64,000 nucleotides of DNA from an uncultured Chloroflexota bacterium (GTDB lineage Bacteria; Chloroflexota; Anaerolineae; Aggregatilineales; Phototrophicaceae), in assembly GCA_937974245.1 (NCBI GenBank), contig CALJKV010000033.1, positions 1 through 64,000 on the forward strand, written 5' to 3'. Under the pieces are notes generated by a model, which made no database searches, had not been told where the DNA came from, and worked only from the letters and a program-made list of their open reading frames with translations. How positions within the stretch are numbered: the first letter of the stretch is position 1; every line of letters begins with the position of its first letter. This document shows positions 44,129 through 53,636 of the stretch, one piece after another. The position numbers and the translations under genes are program-made.

Positions 44129-44150
44129 CGCTTTATGGAAACCTGTCTCT

Positions 44151-46394
44151 TTATCCACCCGTGCCGCCTTCAGGAATTTCCAGCGGAATGTAGGGTCCAC
44201 CGTTCCACCAACGGGGGAAATCGGCGGCAGGTACATTGAAATAGCCATCCAGAATCCGGCGCACAATTGGCGCGGCGGTTTCCGAACCCTCCCTTGAAAA
44301 TTCCGCCATGACAACGACTGCAATCTGAGGATTATCCGCCGGAGCGAAAGCCACAAACCAGCCGTGCGGCGCGGTTGACCCGGACTGCGCCGTGCCGGTC
44401 TTGCCGCAGACGGTATACGATGTATCCCCGAAAACAAACTCCGCCGTTCCCCGGTCAGGGTCGGTTGTCACTGCACACATCCCATCGTGAATGATGTTAA
44501 TCACCGTCGGGCTGAGACCGCTTTCCCCCTGAACCTGCGGTTGGGCAGCGAATGTCATTTCTACGCCATCTAAACCGCCGACCTGTTGCACGATGTAGGG
44601 CTGATAGACCGTCCCACCGTTGGCAACTGCTGCCACCATCCGCGCCATCTGAATCAACGGGATTTGCACTTCGCCCTGGCCGATGGCGTTGTTGATTGCC
44701 GCTTCAACGCTGTTGGGCGCTGCCAGGTTGCCTGGCGCTTCCGGGAAGCCGCTGCCTAAGCCCACCACGCTGCCAAGCCCCAACCGGCGGGCATAGCTCA
44801 CCAGGGCATTCGCGCCTTTCTGAGTGTAAAGCTCCGCCCCGACTTCGTAGAAGAAGGGGTCACACGATGAGGTGAGCGCCTGTGAAATATTAATCTCTCC
44901 AGTTGCGTCCAGTCCATCGGTTTTGCGCCAATCGGAGCGCGGTGAAAACGTATCGCCAAACTCAGCACGACCATTCCATTCCAGCCCACAGTAAAAAATG
45001 TCATCCAGGCCGAACAGGCCTTCCCCTGCTGCCGCCGCCGTCGAGACAATTTTAAAGGTCGAACCAGGGAAATACTGTTCCTGTACCACGCGGTTGCGCA
45101 GTGGTTGACGGGCGCTGCTAATCAGGGCGCTGATAAAAGTGCCGCGATTAGGCTGAGCGCTGTTGGGGTGAAAGATGCCGGGGTCAAAAAATGGGTAGCT
45201 CGCCAGTGCCAGAATCTCCCCGGTGTTGACATCCAGCACGATCGCCCCTGCCCCCGGCGAAATCCCCGGTCCCGCCCAGTTCGGCTCAGCATAATTATAG
45301 GCATCGGCGAGTGCCTGGGCGACAATCTTCTGTAAGTCCCAGTCAATTGTCAGGGAAACTGAGCGTGGATCGCTGCCAGCTCTTCCTGCCAGTTCACGCA
45401 GGATTATGCCCCCCGGCGCGATAATACGCAAAACACGCTCGGCCTCTCCGCTGAGTTCGGATTCATATTGTTGTTCGATACCGGCTTGCCCGATCAGGTC
45501 GGTTTCGCTGTAGCCCCGACTGCGCCACAAGGCAACATCTTCCGCTGGAATCTGGGCGACGTACCCGGTGATATGCGCTGCCGCACCATGCCCGGCATAG
45601 CGCCGTATCGGGTACTCAAAACGGGCCACACCGCAGGTCGAGTCGAGTTCCTGACCGCGCTGGGCGTCGGTATCGCGGTCAATATCACCCACGTAAAAGA
45701 TCGTTTCCAGGTTATTCTGGTTAAAGAGGGCTTCAAGGTCGCGGCGCTGGCGCATCAGTGCCTCGGCCAGCAGGTCAAGACAGTCGTCAATGTTCGACAT
45801 TTTTTCCTGGGCGACATACAGCGAAACCACGGTGCCATTTTCCTCAACCAGCAGTTGGCCGTTACGGTCATAAATGTTGCCCCGCGGCTCGCGGCGAGAA
45901 ATCACCCGCAGTTCCGCTCCGGCGGCCAATCCATCGAAAATATCCATGCTCGACCAGGCGACACCCCACCCGCCCGGCTGTTGAATCAGGCGTATGATTC
46001 TCCCGTTGTCGGTAATCGTGCCGAAAACGGGCGATACCAGTGTGACATCATAAGTGATGGCAGCGGAAGCCCCCTGTATGCTCGTATCCTGGATCGTGAA
46101 GCTGAGGTCAGTCAGGCTGATCGCGGTGGTCGTCGTCCGGTAGATTTCCTGGAAGACGGCAAGTGAGGTCGCGTCCTTGCTCGGCTGGCTGAGCTGGTTA
46201 TACATCGTGGCGTAGTCCTGGGTTTTCCAGGCTGCCAGAAAGGTAGTCACCACATCCGCTGGGCCGCTACTCGGTTGCGCCAGAATCGGCACGACAGCGC
46301 CTTCTGACGACGTCCCACCAAGCCCGATAGTGCCGCACGCGGTCAAGCCGGCTAGTAAGACGCCCCATATCACCAACTGTATCCATTGTCGCAT
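44151..46394 (-). CDS. Class B penicillin-binding protein, lipoprotein-like
   Basis: About 747 residues from ATG 46394, which gives an exact lipoprotein signal (MRQWIQLVIWGVLLAGLTAC); ATG 46418 is also possible. Next comes an NTF2-like MecA-N domain (TTFLAAWKTQDYATMYNQLS), a PBP dimerisation domain (RGNIYDRNGQLL) and the transpeptidase: Ser-x-x-Lys in PGSTFKIVS, second motif SSCDPFFYEV, and KTG in VCGKTGTAQSG. It cross-links peptidoglycan outside the membrane. The NTF2-like part recalls PBP2a-type low-affinity enzymes, but drug resistance is not implied. Confidence 0.9.
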   Translation of the reverse strand: MRQWIQLVIWGVLLAGLTACGTIGLGGTSSEGAVVPILAQPSSGPADVVTTFLAAWKTQDYATMYNQLSQPSKDATSLAVFQEIYRTTTTAISLTDLSFTIQDTSIQGASAAITYDVTLVSPVFGTITDNGRIIRLIQQPGGWGVAWSSMDIFDGLAAGAELRVISRREPRGNIYDRNGQLLVEENGTVVSLYVAQEKMSNIDDCLDLLAEALMRQRRDLEALFNQNNLETIFYVGDIDRDTDAQRGQELDSTCGVARFEYPIRRYAGHGAAAHITGYVAQIPAEDVALWRSRGYSETDLIGQAGIEQQYESELSGEAERVLRIIAPGGIILRELAGRAGSDPRSVSLTIDWDLQKIVAQALADAYNYAEPNWAGPGISPGAGAIVLDVNTGEILALASYPFFDPGIFHPNSAQPNRGTFISALISSARQPLRNRVVQEQYFPGSTFKIVSTAAAAGEGLFGLDDIFYCGLEWNGRAEFGDTFSPRSDWRKTDGLDATGEINISQALTSSCDPFFYEVGAELYTQKGANALVSYARRLGLGSVVGLGSGFPEAPGNLAAPNSVEAAINNAIGQGEVQIPLIQMARMVAAVANGGTVYQPYIVQQVGGLDGVEMTFAAQPQVQGESGLSPTVINIIHDGMCAVTTDPDRGTAEFVFGDTSYTVCGKTGTAQSGSTAPHGWFVAFAPADNPQIAVVVMAEFSREGSETAAPIVRRILDGYFNVPAADFPRWWNGGPYIPLEIPEGGTGG

Positions 46395-46574
46395 TTTGTT
46401 TTGCTCGATCACACCCATAGTCAGCAACGTTCTATACTAACGCCCGTTCCAACCGGAGTCCAGTGAGTGTCTATAGAGAAAACATAGCGGGGAAGGGGGT
46501 GATGCTTGTTGGGAGAACTGTGCCGGGCAGTGAGTTGAAGTTCACTTCCCGACACAGGTACGCCTGGATTTCAG

Positions 46575-47351
46575 TTAGCCACCCGCAGTCACATCTAGCA
46601 GTATGTCGCGGGCGTTGAGCGGCTGTACCGGGCGGGCATTCAGCGGATAAATGGTGGCAAAGGCTTCGATCTGTGCGGCAGAAATCTCAACCGGCGTATC
46701 CAGCAGCAGCCAGCGTACACCCTCAGAACAAGGCGGTGTCGTGAGCGAGCCGGTATAGGTTAAGAACGTTTTCGCTTCCGGGAGCATGTGGAAGGCGCTC
46801 ACCATGAAGTCCGTTTTATGTGCCTCTTCGGTTTCTTCGGTAGGCAGGTTTGCGAATACATCGGCAAACGCCGGGTTATCCTCTTCACCTGGTATCAGTA
46901 GAACACCGACCACCGCGAGATTGTTGCTGTCATCACGGTGAACAAAGTGAGCCTCCATCGGCACCGGTGATCCGAAGACGGTGTGTTCGCTCGGATGATG
47001 GAAGTGGAACTGTTCCAGTCTGTAAGTAACGCCACCGTACTCAATGCTGCTGCCGGGATCATAGTCTACCTGGATACTGTGGCCGGTGTTTCTGATATTC
47101 ATAACCGATTCGCCATAGTTAAAGGTAATGTCCGTCATATCCAGACCATAGGCCGCGTTAATGTCAATCGGAGACTGGGTTTTACCTTTGCCGCATAGCT
47201 CATAGGTTTCCAGTTCCCCCCAATGTTCCGGGCCATGTTCTCCCTCATAGGTAAATTCTGGGCCGTGTCCCTGGGCAAAAACCGAGGTCACGCTCAGAAA
47301 CGACGCCAGTAGTAAAACCAGTAGCGGCAAAAAGCGGTACTTTGTATTCAT
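46575..47351 (-). CDS. Alpha-class carbonic anhydrase, secreted
   Basis: 258 residues from ATG 47351 (GGAGG four bases upstream), with a signal peptide ending SVFAQ. Zinc-binding histidines are in QFHFHHPSEH and MEAHFVH; the Thr of the active-site gate lies in LTTPPCSEGVRW. It catalyses CO2 hydration outside the membrane. Neighbours give no pathway clue. Length is typical of the family. Confidence 0.93.
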   Translation of the reverse strand: MNTKYRFLPLLVLLLASFLSVTSVFAQGHGPEFTYEGEHGPEHWGELETYELCGKGKTQSPIDINAAYGLDMTDITFNYGESVMNIRNTGHSIQVDYDPGSSIEYGGVTYRLEQFHFHHPSEHTVFGSPVPMEAHFVHRDDSNNLAVVGVLLIPGEEDNPAFADVFANLPTEETEEAHKTDFMVSAFHMLPEAKTFLTYTGSLTTPPCSEGVRWLLLDTPVEISAAQIEAFATIYPLNARPVQPLNARDILLDVTAGG

Positions 47352-47546
47352 GATCCCTCCAAATTTGTGCTGCGACTCGCATGCATAAATTAATCTCACC
47401 TGAATCATAAGATGAGGCGAATTTATCACATGCGATTGGCAGCGGTGCGATAGCCTAACCATATAGGCGGTTTGCAATGTGCGCAATCGAATTCGGGGGA
47501 AATGTTACCGTATTGTTATATTGCATTCGGACGACTTGACCGAAGG

Positions 47547-49442
47547 CTACTGCGCTTCACCCCATTGAGGGTATACCCACGCTGTCCACCAGTCCGGGAA
47601 CTGATTTACCGGGTCGTGGTTGCCCAGCCCGTCCACATCTATGAGGCGGGGAGAACAGTCGTTATCCAGGTAGACGACTCTGCTGCCATCCCCCGTGAAG
47701 GCAACATCTCCTATCGGGCAGTTATCCAGAACCGCAGGTTCCAGCGTGACTAGACGGCTAATATCGCCACCCTCACGGGGGATGAGCCAGATTTCGCGGG
47801 CAATTCGGCCATCGGACTGTCGCTCGAAATGTACCGCCGAAACCAGCCAAAGACTATCCCGTGACCACTGCGGGGACATGATGCAACCGTTTTCACCGTT
47901 CCGGCTTGTCCATAAGGTAATCAGCCGGTTATCTTTCATATTTAGGAGTAGGAGGTTGCAACCACTGTGGCAGGCGACCCACTCACCGTCGGGACTCCAG
48001 GCGGGGTTGATGTCGTTGTTGACGTGTGGGAGCGGTTGGAGGTCGCTGCCATTGGCATTGACGACATACAGGTGACTTTCCGAGTCTGGGTCGGCGGTAC
48101 GTTCTCGCGCTGAAAAGACGATTCTCGCTCCATCGGGACTCCAGGTTGGCGCATCAAAGTGCCAGTCATATTCCATGAGGATGCGGTCAGTCACCTGGTT
48201 GTTGTCCGGCGTAAAGATGCAGATGCCTTCTCCCTGTCCGTCCGGCACAAACTCACATGGCATGACTTTACGCGTGCCGGGCGGGCGCACGATGATCGTC
48301 TGGACCCTGGCAACCGCCTGGGGCGAGGGGGTTTCTGTGGGAAGTGGTGTTTCGGTGGCGGCCTCGGCAACCGTTGCCCCGGTTGGCATGTTGAATGGGG
48401 TTAGCGCGTCTGATTGTAGTGCCAGGAGGACGACCAGCGTCGCAACCAGGCCCAGCGCCACGATGAAAACCCAGGCAGGAATACGTCGGGTGAGCGGTTG
48501 TATCCGCTGCGTTGGGCTATCTGCGCTGTCGGTGGTACCTCTGCCGATGGTGGTTTCCGGTTCGGCGACACCGATTTTCTCGGTTCGGGAAGAGGGCCGG
48601 GTGACCGGGGCTGCATCGGGGGCGGTGGCAACCGCCTCACTGTACGCAGCTGCCAGTGCTGCGCATGATGTGTAACGCGCCTGCGGGTCACGGGCCAGTG
48701 CCTTGAGGATCACGCCGGTTACAGCATCCGAAAGCCCGGTACGCAGTTCGCCAGGCGGCGGCATCGGCGCATCTATCAACTGCATGTGGATGACGGCCAT
48801 CGGTGTCTCGGCCTGGTAGGGGGTGCGCCCCGTCACCATTTCATACAGAACAACCCCCAGTGAGTACTGGTCGGTGGCTGGAGTGAGTTCTTTTTCGCCG
48901 CGGCACTGTTCGGGACTCATATACTGCGGTGTACCAACAATGCCGGTACCTGTCAGATCAACGGAACTTTCGACGATTTTGGCGATACCGAAATCGGTCA
49001 GGTAGGCGTTCCCGGCGGAATCCACCAGCACGTTGCTTGGTTTGATGTCACGGTGCAGAATGCCGTGTGCATGGGCATGGTCAAGGGCGCTGGCGATCTG
49101 TTCCAGTAGTTTGACAACTTCCGACAGCGGCAGCGCACCCTGCGTCTTAATCCGATCTGTGAGCGTGCCGCTGTCCATATAGCGCATTGCCATGTAGGAA
49201 ATGCCATCATCTTCCCCATAGGCGAAAATGGGCAGAATATGCAGGTGTTCCAGTTGGGCGATGGCTTTGGCCTCGCGCTCGAAACGTGCCCGAAAAGAAG
49301 GGTCTTTAGAATATTGTTGTGGCAGAATCTTGATAGCGACAAAGCGATCCGTATTGGGATCGTGTGCCTTGTATACTGCCGCCATCCCACCCATGCCAAT
49401 TTGTGAGACAATGCGATACCCGCCGAGCGTTTTGCCAATCAT
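47547..49442 (-). CDS. Membrane Ser/Thr kinase with TolB-like extracellular propeller
   Basis: 631 residues. Kinase domain with IGMGGMAAVYKA, catalytic HRDIKPSN, DFG and GTPQYMSPE; a Thr/Ser/Pro linker; one membrane segment (VFIVALGLVATLVVLLALQ); then an extracellular region with TolB/PD40 blades (APTWSPDGARIVFSAR, NPAWSPDGEWVAC). A kinase with an outside sensor. The propeller could bind a polymer or protein ligand. The gene is alone between carbonic anhydrase and lactate permease. Confidence 0.92.
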   Translation of the reverse strand: MIGKTLGGYRIVSQIGMGGMAAVYKAHDPNTDRFVAIKILPQQYSKDPSFRARFEREAKAIAQLEHLHILPIFAYGEDDGISYMAMRYMDSGTLTDRIKTQGALPLSEVVKLLEQIASALDHAHAHGILHRDIKPSNVLVDSAGNAYLTDFGIAKIVESSVDLTGTGIVGTPQYMSPEQCRGEKELTPATDQYSLGVVLYEMVTGRTPYQAETPMAVIHMQLIDAPMPPPGELRTGLSDAVTGVILKALARDPQARYTSCAALAAAYSEAVATAPDAAPVTRPSSRTEKIGVAEPETTIGRGTTDSADSPTQRIQPLTRRIPAWVFIVALGLVATLVVLLALQSDALTPFNMPTGATVAEAATETPLPTETPSPQAVARVQTIIVRPPGTRKVMPCEFVPDGQGEGICIFTPDNNQVTDRILMEYDWHFDAPTWSPDGARIVFSARERTADPDSESHLYVVNANGSDLQPLPHVNNDINPAWSPDGEWVACHSGCNLLLLNMKDNRLITLWTSRNGENGCIMSPQWSRDSLWLVSAVHFERQSDGRIAREIWLIPREGGDISRLVTLEPAVLDNCPIGDVAFTGDGSRVVYLDNDCSPRLIDVDGLGNHDPVNQFPDWWTAWVYPQWGEAQ

Positions 49443-49572
49443 GCCTACCTCCCCAAAATCCTTCTCTCATTGTAGGGAGTTTCCATGCTGAATTAACCCT
49501 GCTTGCGCGGTTTGGGATATTCGTCACCGGCAGGATATGACAGGTGGCATAGGAATATTATAGAGGTGCGGT

Positions 49573-51150
49573 TCAGTACCCCAATTGCAGCAGGATGAAC
49601 GCCAGGACAGCGACAATGCCAATCAGCAGGCCGCCATATAGCAGCAGCGCCCGCAGCACTGTGCCCTCACTGCCGCTCATGCCGACTGTACTCGCGCCGA
49701 CGATAATCTTAGCTGGGGCGAGCAGGCTGGAGATTGCCGCCGCCGCAGTCTGGGTCGCCAGCACCATTGAAACGCTTAGTCCGAGCAGCCCGGCAGTATC
49801 CATTTGCAGGACGCCGAACACTGCGTTCGAGTTGGTGTTGCTGCCGGTCATGAATGCGCCGATAGACCCGATGAGCGCGGCGACAAAGGCGTATAGGCTG
49901 GCGGGAACGGCCTGGCTCAAGCCGACGGCCAGCGCCCGCGTCATGCCAGCATTCGCCATGATGGTTGCCATCGCCACCATCGTCAGGATGCCCAACGAGG
50001 GACGCACCCCTTTTTGCACAACGCCCTTCAGAATGGCACGTTCTGCGCCGGGGCGGAAGTAACCACGCCGCCGGTACAGAATGTAGGCGAGGGCTGCGCT
50101 GTAGAGCAGCACCGCACCGGTATGATTTAAGACACGAATCCCCAGGTCGGGTGTGGCCGGGGTAATCCACCCCAATGAAGTCGTAGTTTCCGGCACGCTG
50201 ATTGTGACTTTGGCCTGGCCGATAGCATTCTTGATGGGAACAACGCCGGTGAGCAGTACGGCCAGTACCGCCAATGTCGCGTAACCGGCAATCGCCAGGG
50301 GGAACGATGGCCGGGGACGATCTGATGGCTTTGGTTCACCCAATTTGGGGCTGGGCTTTTCCCTGTTAAAGCGCGGCCAGCGGGCGACCCACAGGCCCAC
50401 GATAAGCGCCGCCAGGCTGCCCCCCGCGGAAGCGATATTCCACAGACCGTTGGTTGCCAGAATATACTGCCCAACAGCCATCACCACCCCGATCAGGATA
50501 ATGGCTGGGAAAGCCCGCCGCATCCCGCTCCAACCGCCATAAGCGAAGCCCGCCAGCAGACCACAGGTAATCGCACTCACGCCCAGCAATATCGCGGTGG
50601 GGGGTGACAAATAGGCGGCGTCCAGCCCGGTCACACCCAGCAGGGCGATGAACGATGAACCGAGCGACCCAAACGTTACCGCCCAAGCATGGCCGATGGA
50701 TGGTATCACAATCGCCTTAAGTGGGCTGAGTCCCAGGCCAACCAGCAGCGGTGCAACCACCGCCGTCGGCACACCAAAACCGCCAACGCCCTGGAGGAAG
50801 GAGGTGAACACCCATCCTAACAACAATACGCGCAGGACATCATCGCCAGTTAGCCCGGTGAACCAATCTGCGATCACCTGGAGCGCCCCAGCATGGTTGA
50901 CGACCAGGTAAAGCAGCAGCGCCATCCACACGATGTAGATGACGTCCAGAGTCAGCACAACCGAACGCACGTGCGCCCACACCAACACATCGCCTACTGC
51001 GCCAAATTGCAGAATTGCGATGACGAGTGCCAACAACCAACCGGTTGTCCCGGCCTTGCCACCTCCCCAGCGGAAACCAACCATCAGAATCAAGACCGCC
51101 AACGGTGGCACGGCAGCTAACAGGACATCGAGCAAAGAAGAGGGCTGCAT
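49573..51150 (-). CDS. lctP: L-lactate permease
   Basis: 525 residues with 12 or more membrane segments. Family motifs: LQGVGGFGVPTAVVAPLLVGLGLSPLKA, SIGHAWAVTFGSLGSSF and FMTGSNTNSNAVFG. Imports L- or D-lactate (or glycolate) with protons. No lactate dehydrogenase lies next to it. Its coupling to the nearby kinase is only positional. Confidence 0.93.
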   Translation of the reverse strand: MQPSSLLDVLLAAVPPLAVLILMVGFRWGGGKAGTTGWLLALVIAILQFGAVGDVLVWAHVRSVVLTLDVIYIVWMALLLYLVVNHAGALQVIADWFTGLTGDDVLRVLLLGWVFTSFLQGVGGFGVPTAVVAPLLVGLGLSPLKAIVIPSIGHAWAVTFGSLGSSFIALLGVTGLDAAYLSPPTAILLGVSAITCGLLAGFAYGGWSGMRRAFPAIILIGVVMAVGQYILATNGLWNIASAGGSLAALIVGLWVARWPRFNREKPSPKLGEPKPSDRPRPSFPLAIAGYATLAVLAVLLTGVVPIKNAIGQAKVTISVPETTTSLGWITPATPDLGIRVLNHTGAVLLYSAALAYILYRRRGYFRPGAERAILKGVVQKGVRPSLGILTMVAMATIMANAGMTRALAVGLSQAVPASLYAFVAALIGSIGAFMTGSNTNSNAVFGVLQMDTAGLLGLSVSMVLATQTAAAAISSLLAPAKIIVGASTVGMSGSEGTVLRALLLYGGLLIGIVAVLAFILLQLGY

Positions 51151-51226
51151 AAGGTTATCACCTTAACTTGTAGCAATTGACAAAAAACAATCGTTATAAT
51201 ATAGCCTAAACGCCGGGGGAAAAGCC

Positions 51227-51754
51227 ATGACGAAAGACAGTAAAAAATACGCTCAGGTTGCGCTATTTGGCTCAATGGGGGGCAATTGGCGCGAAACGTA
51301 CATCATCCCTGTCCTGGAATCGCTGGACATCAGCTACTTTCATCCCGGTTTATCGCAGACTCCCTGGACAGAGGCGATGGGCGTGCAGGAGGTTGATGTC
51401 CTTTCCAAAGCGGAAACGGTGGTCATGGTGGTGAACGCACTGTCACCGGCTTTTGGCAGCCTGGCCGAAGCGGGCTGGATGGCGGTGGGCAGCGTGCAGC
51501 GCAACCAGACTTTCATCCTCTACATCGAGCCGCGTTACCACATCACCCCGCCGGGCTGGTACTGGCTGATTCCTGGCATGACTGGACGGCTGCGCGTGAT
51601 TGAGGACTATTCTAACCGGGCGCGGTTTCTGGCAACAGAACATGCCCGGCTGCTGGCAAGCGGAGTTTCGAACCTCATCGTCGTCGAAGGTATAGACGAA
51701 ATTGTCACCGTGCTGCGCCAGAAGTACAGCGCGCCTCGTGCTAAAACAGAGTGA
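51227..51754 (+). CDS. Nucleoside 2-deoxyribosyltransferase-like protein
   Basis: 175 residues. VALFGSMGGNWRETYIIPVLESL at the N-terminus, a middle VVMVVNALSPAFGSLAEAGWMAVGS (the acidic residue after SLAE is where the family nucleophile Glu would be) and a helical C-terminus. Enzymes of this fold move deoxyribose or cleave nucleotides. Specificity unknown. Its end overlaps the convergent next gene by 14 bases. Confidence 0.6.
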   Translation: MTKDSKKYAQVALFGSMGGNWRETYIIPVLESLDISYFHPGLSQTPWTEAMGVQEVDVLSKAETVVMVVNALSPAFGSLAEAGWMAVGSVQRNQTFILYIEPRYHITPPGWYWLIPGMTGRLRVIEDYSNRARFLATEHARLLASGVSNLIVVEGIDEIVTVLRQKYSAPRAKTE

Positions 51755-52193
51755 GTTGGGAGGGGGCATCCGGGTCGTCTTCGTCCGGGACTGCGTTAGC
51801 TTCCTCCGGGAAAATCCTATCCAATTGTACGTCTTCTACGGGCAGTTCATCTTCAATAATCACTTGGGCTTGCGCATCGTAGCCCTCCGCCGGGAGCAGA
51901 TCGGCTTCCTCAGCGGCGGCAGGTGGCACGGCAGTCGTGAATACCCGTATATCTTCGGCGGCGTCTGGCATGGTTTCCAGCACATCCAGTTCCGGCACGA
52001 AGTCTGAGCCGCTGTCATCTATGTGCATCGTCGCTAGGACGCGTAGTTCCGCCAGTTCGGACTCGTCAAATCCGGCCTGGTGCATCACGACCCGCAGCGA
52101 TGGTTCGGTGACATGATCGTTATTGCGGATAACATGTTTATAGTGGGCGCGTAAGCATTCACGCCATTCGTCTGCGAAAATATTCTCGGCCAT
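51741..52193 (-). CDS. Acidic small protein, unknown
   Basis: 150 residues. N-terminal part has an alpha-helical domain (IFADEWRECLRAHYKHVIRNNDHVTEPSLRVVMHQAGFDESELAEL), the rest is highly acidic and likely unstructured (ends DPDAPSQLTLF). It directly follows the beta-CASP nuclease gene by 3 bases and may be its partner. The C-terminal QLTLF resembles clamp-binding peptides, but that is only a resemblance. Confidence 0.65.
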   Translation of the reverse strand: MAENIFADEWRECLRAHYKHVIRNNDHVTEPSLRVVMHQAGFDESELAELRVLATMHIDDSGSDFVPELDVLETMPDAAEDIRVFTTAVPPAAAEEADLLPAEGYDAQAQVIIEDELPVEDVQLDRIFPEEANAVPDEDDPDAPSQLTLF

Positions 52194-52196
52194 GTC

Positions 52197-53606
52197 TTAC
52201 CCTACATCAAAAACCTGTTTCCATTCGGGGACATCCACCCGCAAATCATACTGGGTATGGAGCGCCTCGGACAGGGCAAAAGCTGCTTCTTCTTCTCCAT
52301 GCACCAGGAATGTCCGGCGTGGCTTACGGGACGCCATCGCGCCCACCCAGGCCAACAGTTCGTTCTGGTCGGCGTGACCGCTAAAGCCATTCAGCACTTC
52401 GACCCGTGCCCGGTTAGTATACGACTCGCCAAAGATACGCACTTCGGATTCGCCATCCACCAACCGCCGTCCCAGTGTGTTCGGCGCTTGCCACCCTACC
52501 ACGAGGATCGTCGTAGCCGGGTTTTCAATATTGTTCTTCAGGTGATGCAGAATCCGTCCGGCTTCCATCATGCCACTGGCGCTGATAATGATAGCCGGTT
52601 CACGCAGATGGTTAAGCTGCTTGCTGGCTTCAAGTGACCGCGTGTATTCCAGGTCGGAAAAATGGAATGGGTCGCGCTGACCATTTTCCAACATGAATTC
52701 GCGGATTTCGGCGTCGTAGCATTCAGGGTGCGAACCAAATACCGCCGTCGCGTTGGTCGCCAGTGGACTGTCTACATAGATCGGCATCCGAGGGATGCTC
52801 CCATTGGCGGCCAACTGATGAAGCGCCAGCACAAGCTGTTGGGTGCGCCCCACCGCAAAGGCCGGGATTATCACCTTGCCGCCGTGCTTATAGGTTTCAT
52901 TGATTATACGTTCCAGCTCTTTTTCGGAGTCAGCATACGGTGAATGGAAGCGCCCACCATAGGTGCTTTCCATAATCAGGATATCGGCACCATCTGGTGG
53001 ATGTGGGTCGCGAATGATCGGCAAACCGACCCGGCCAATATCGCCGCTGAAGACCAACCGCGTGTCCCGACTGGTATCGTAATCCTCAATATTCAGCACC
53101 ACCGTTGCGCTGCCCAGCATGTGTCCGGCGTCCAGAAAAGTCAGACTCACGCCCGGTGCGATCATCTTCGGGCGGTTATAGCCCTGCGAGATGAAGTAGT
53201 CCAGGCTGGCGAGAGCATCCTGCTGGGTGTAGATCGGCTCTATCGGCGGCTCACCGCGTTTTTTGTGCTTCTTGTTGACGTATTCCACGTCACGTTCCTG
53301 GATATGGCCGCTGTCAAGGAGCATTACGGAACACAGGTCGCGGGTCGCATGGGTGCAGATGATGTCTCCCCGGAAACCACTTTTCACCAGGTTGGGGAGA
53401 TTGCCGGAGTGGTCAATATGTGCATGGGAGAGTACCACGAGGTCAATAGTGGCCGCATCAAACGGGAGTTTCTGGTTGCGTTCGTAAGCCTCACTGCGCT
53501 TGCCCTGGAAGAGTCCACAGTCCAGAAGAATGCGTTTTCCATTGATCTCAACCAGGTGCTGTGAACCGGTGACGGTGCGGGCCGCGCCCATAAATGACAG
53601 TCTCAT
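52197..53606 (-). CDS. Beta-CASP metallo-beta-lactamase-fold RNase
   Basis: 469 residues. MBL motifs: TVTGSQHLVE, HAHIDHSGNLP, SGHIQERDVEY, FSGDIGR; beta-CASP motifs MESTYGG, PAFAVGRTQQLV and GFSGHADQNEL. This is the archaeal-like CPSF73/YSH1 relative family found in many bacteria, with a Zn-dependent RNA endo/exonuclease function. An S-adjacent signal sequence is absent; it is cytoplasmic. Precedes the acidic protein at 51741. Confidence 0.92.
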   Translation of the reverse strand: MRLSFMGAARTVTGSQHLVEINGKRILLDCGLFQGKRSEAYERNQKLPFDAATIDLVVLSHAHIDHSGNLPNLVKSGFRGDIICTHATRDLCSVMLLDSGHIQERDVEYVNKKHKKRGEPPIEPIYTQQDALASLDYFISQGYNRPKMIAPGVSLTFLDAGHMLGSATVVLNIEDYDTSRDTRLVFSGDIGRVGLPIIRDPHPPDGADILIMESTYGGRFHSPYADSEKELERIINETYKHGGKVIIPAFAVGRTQQLVLALHQLAANGSIPRMPIYVDSPLATNATAVFGSHPECYDAEIREFMLENGQRDPFHFSDLEYTRSLEASKQLNHLREPAIIISASGMMEAGRILHHLKNNIENPATTILVVGWQAPNTLGRRLVDGESEVRIFGESYTNRARVEVLNGFSGHADQNELLAWVGAMASRKPRRTFLVHGEEEAAFALSEALHTQYDLRVDVPEWKQVFDVG

Positions 53607-53636
53607 AATCGCCTGCTTTTTTCCTTCAGATACTTC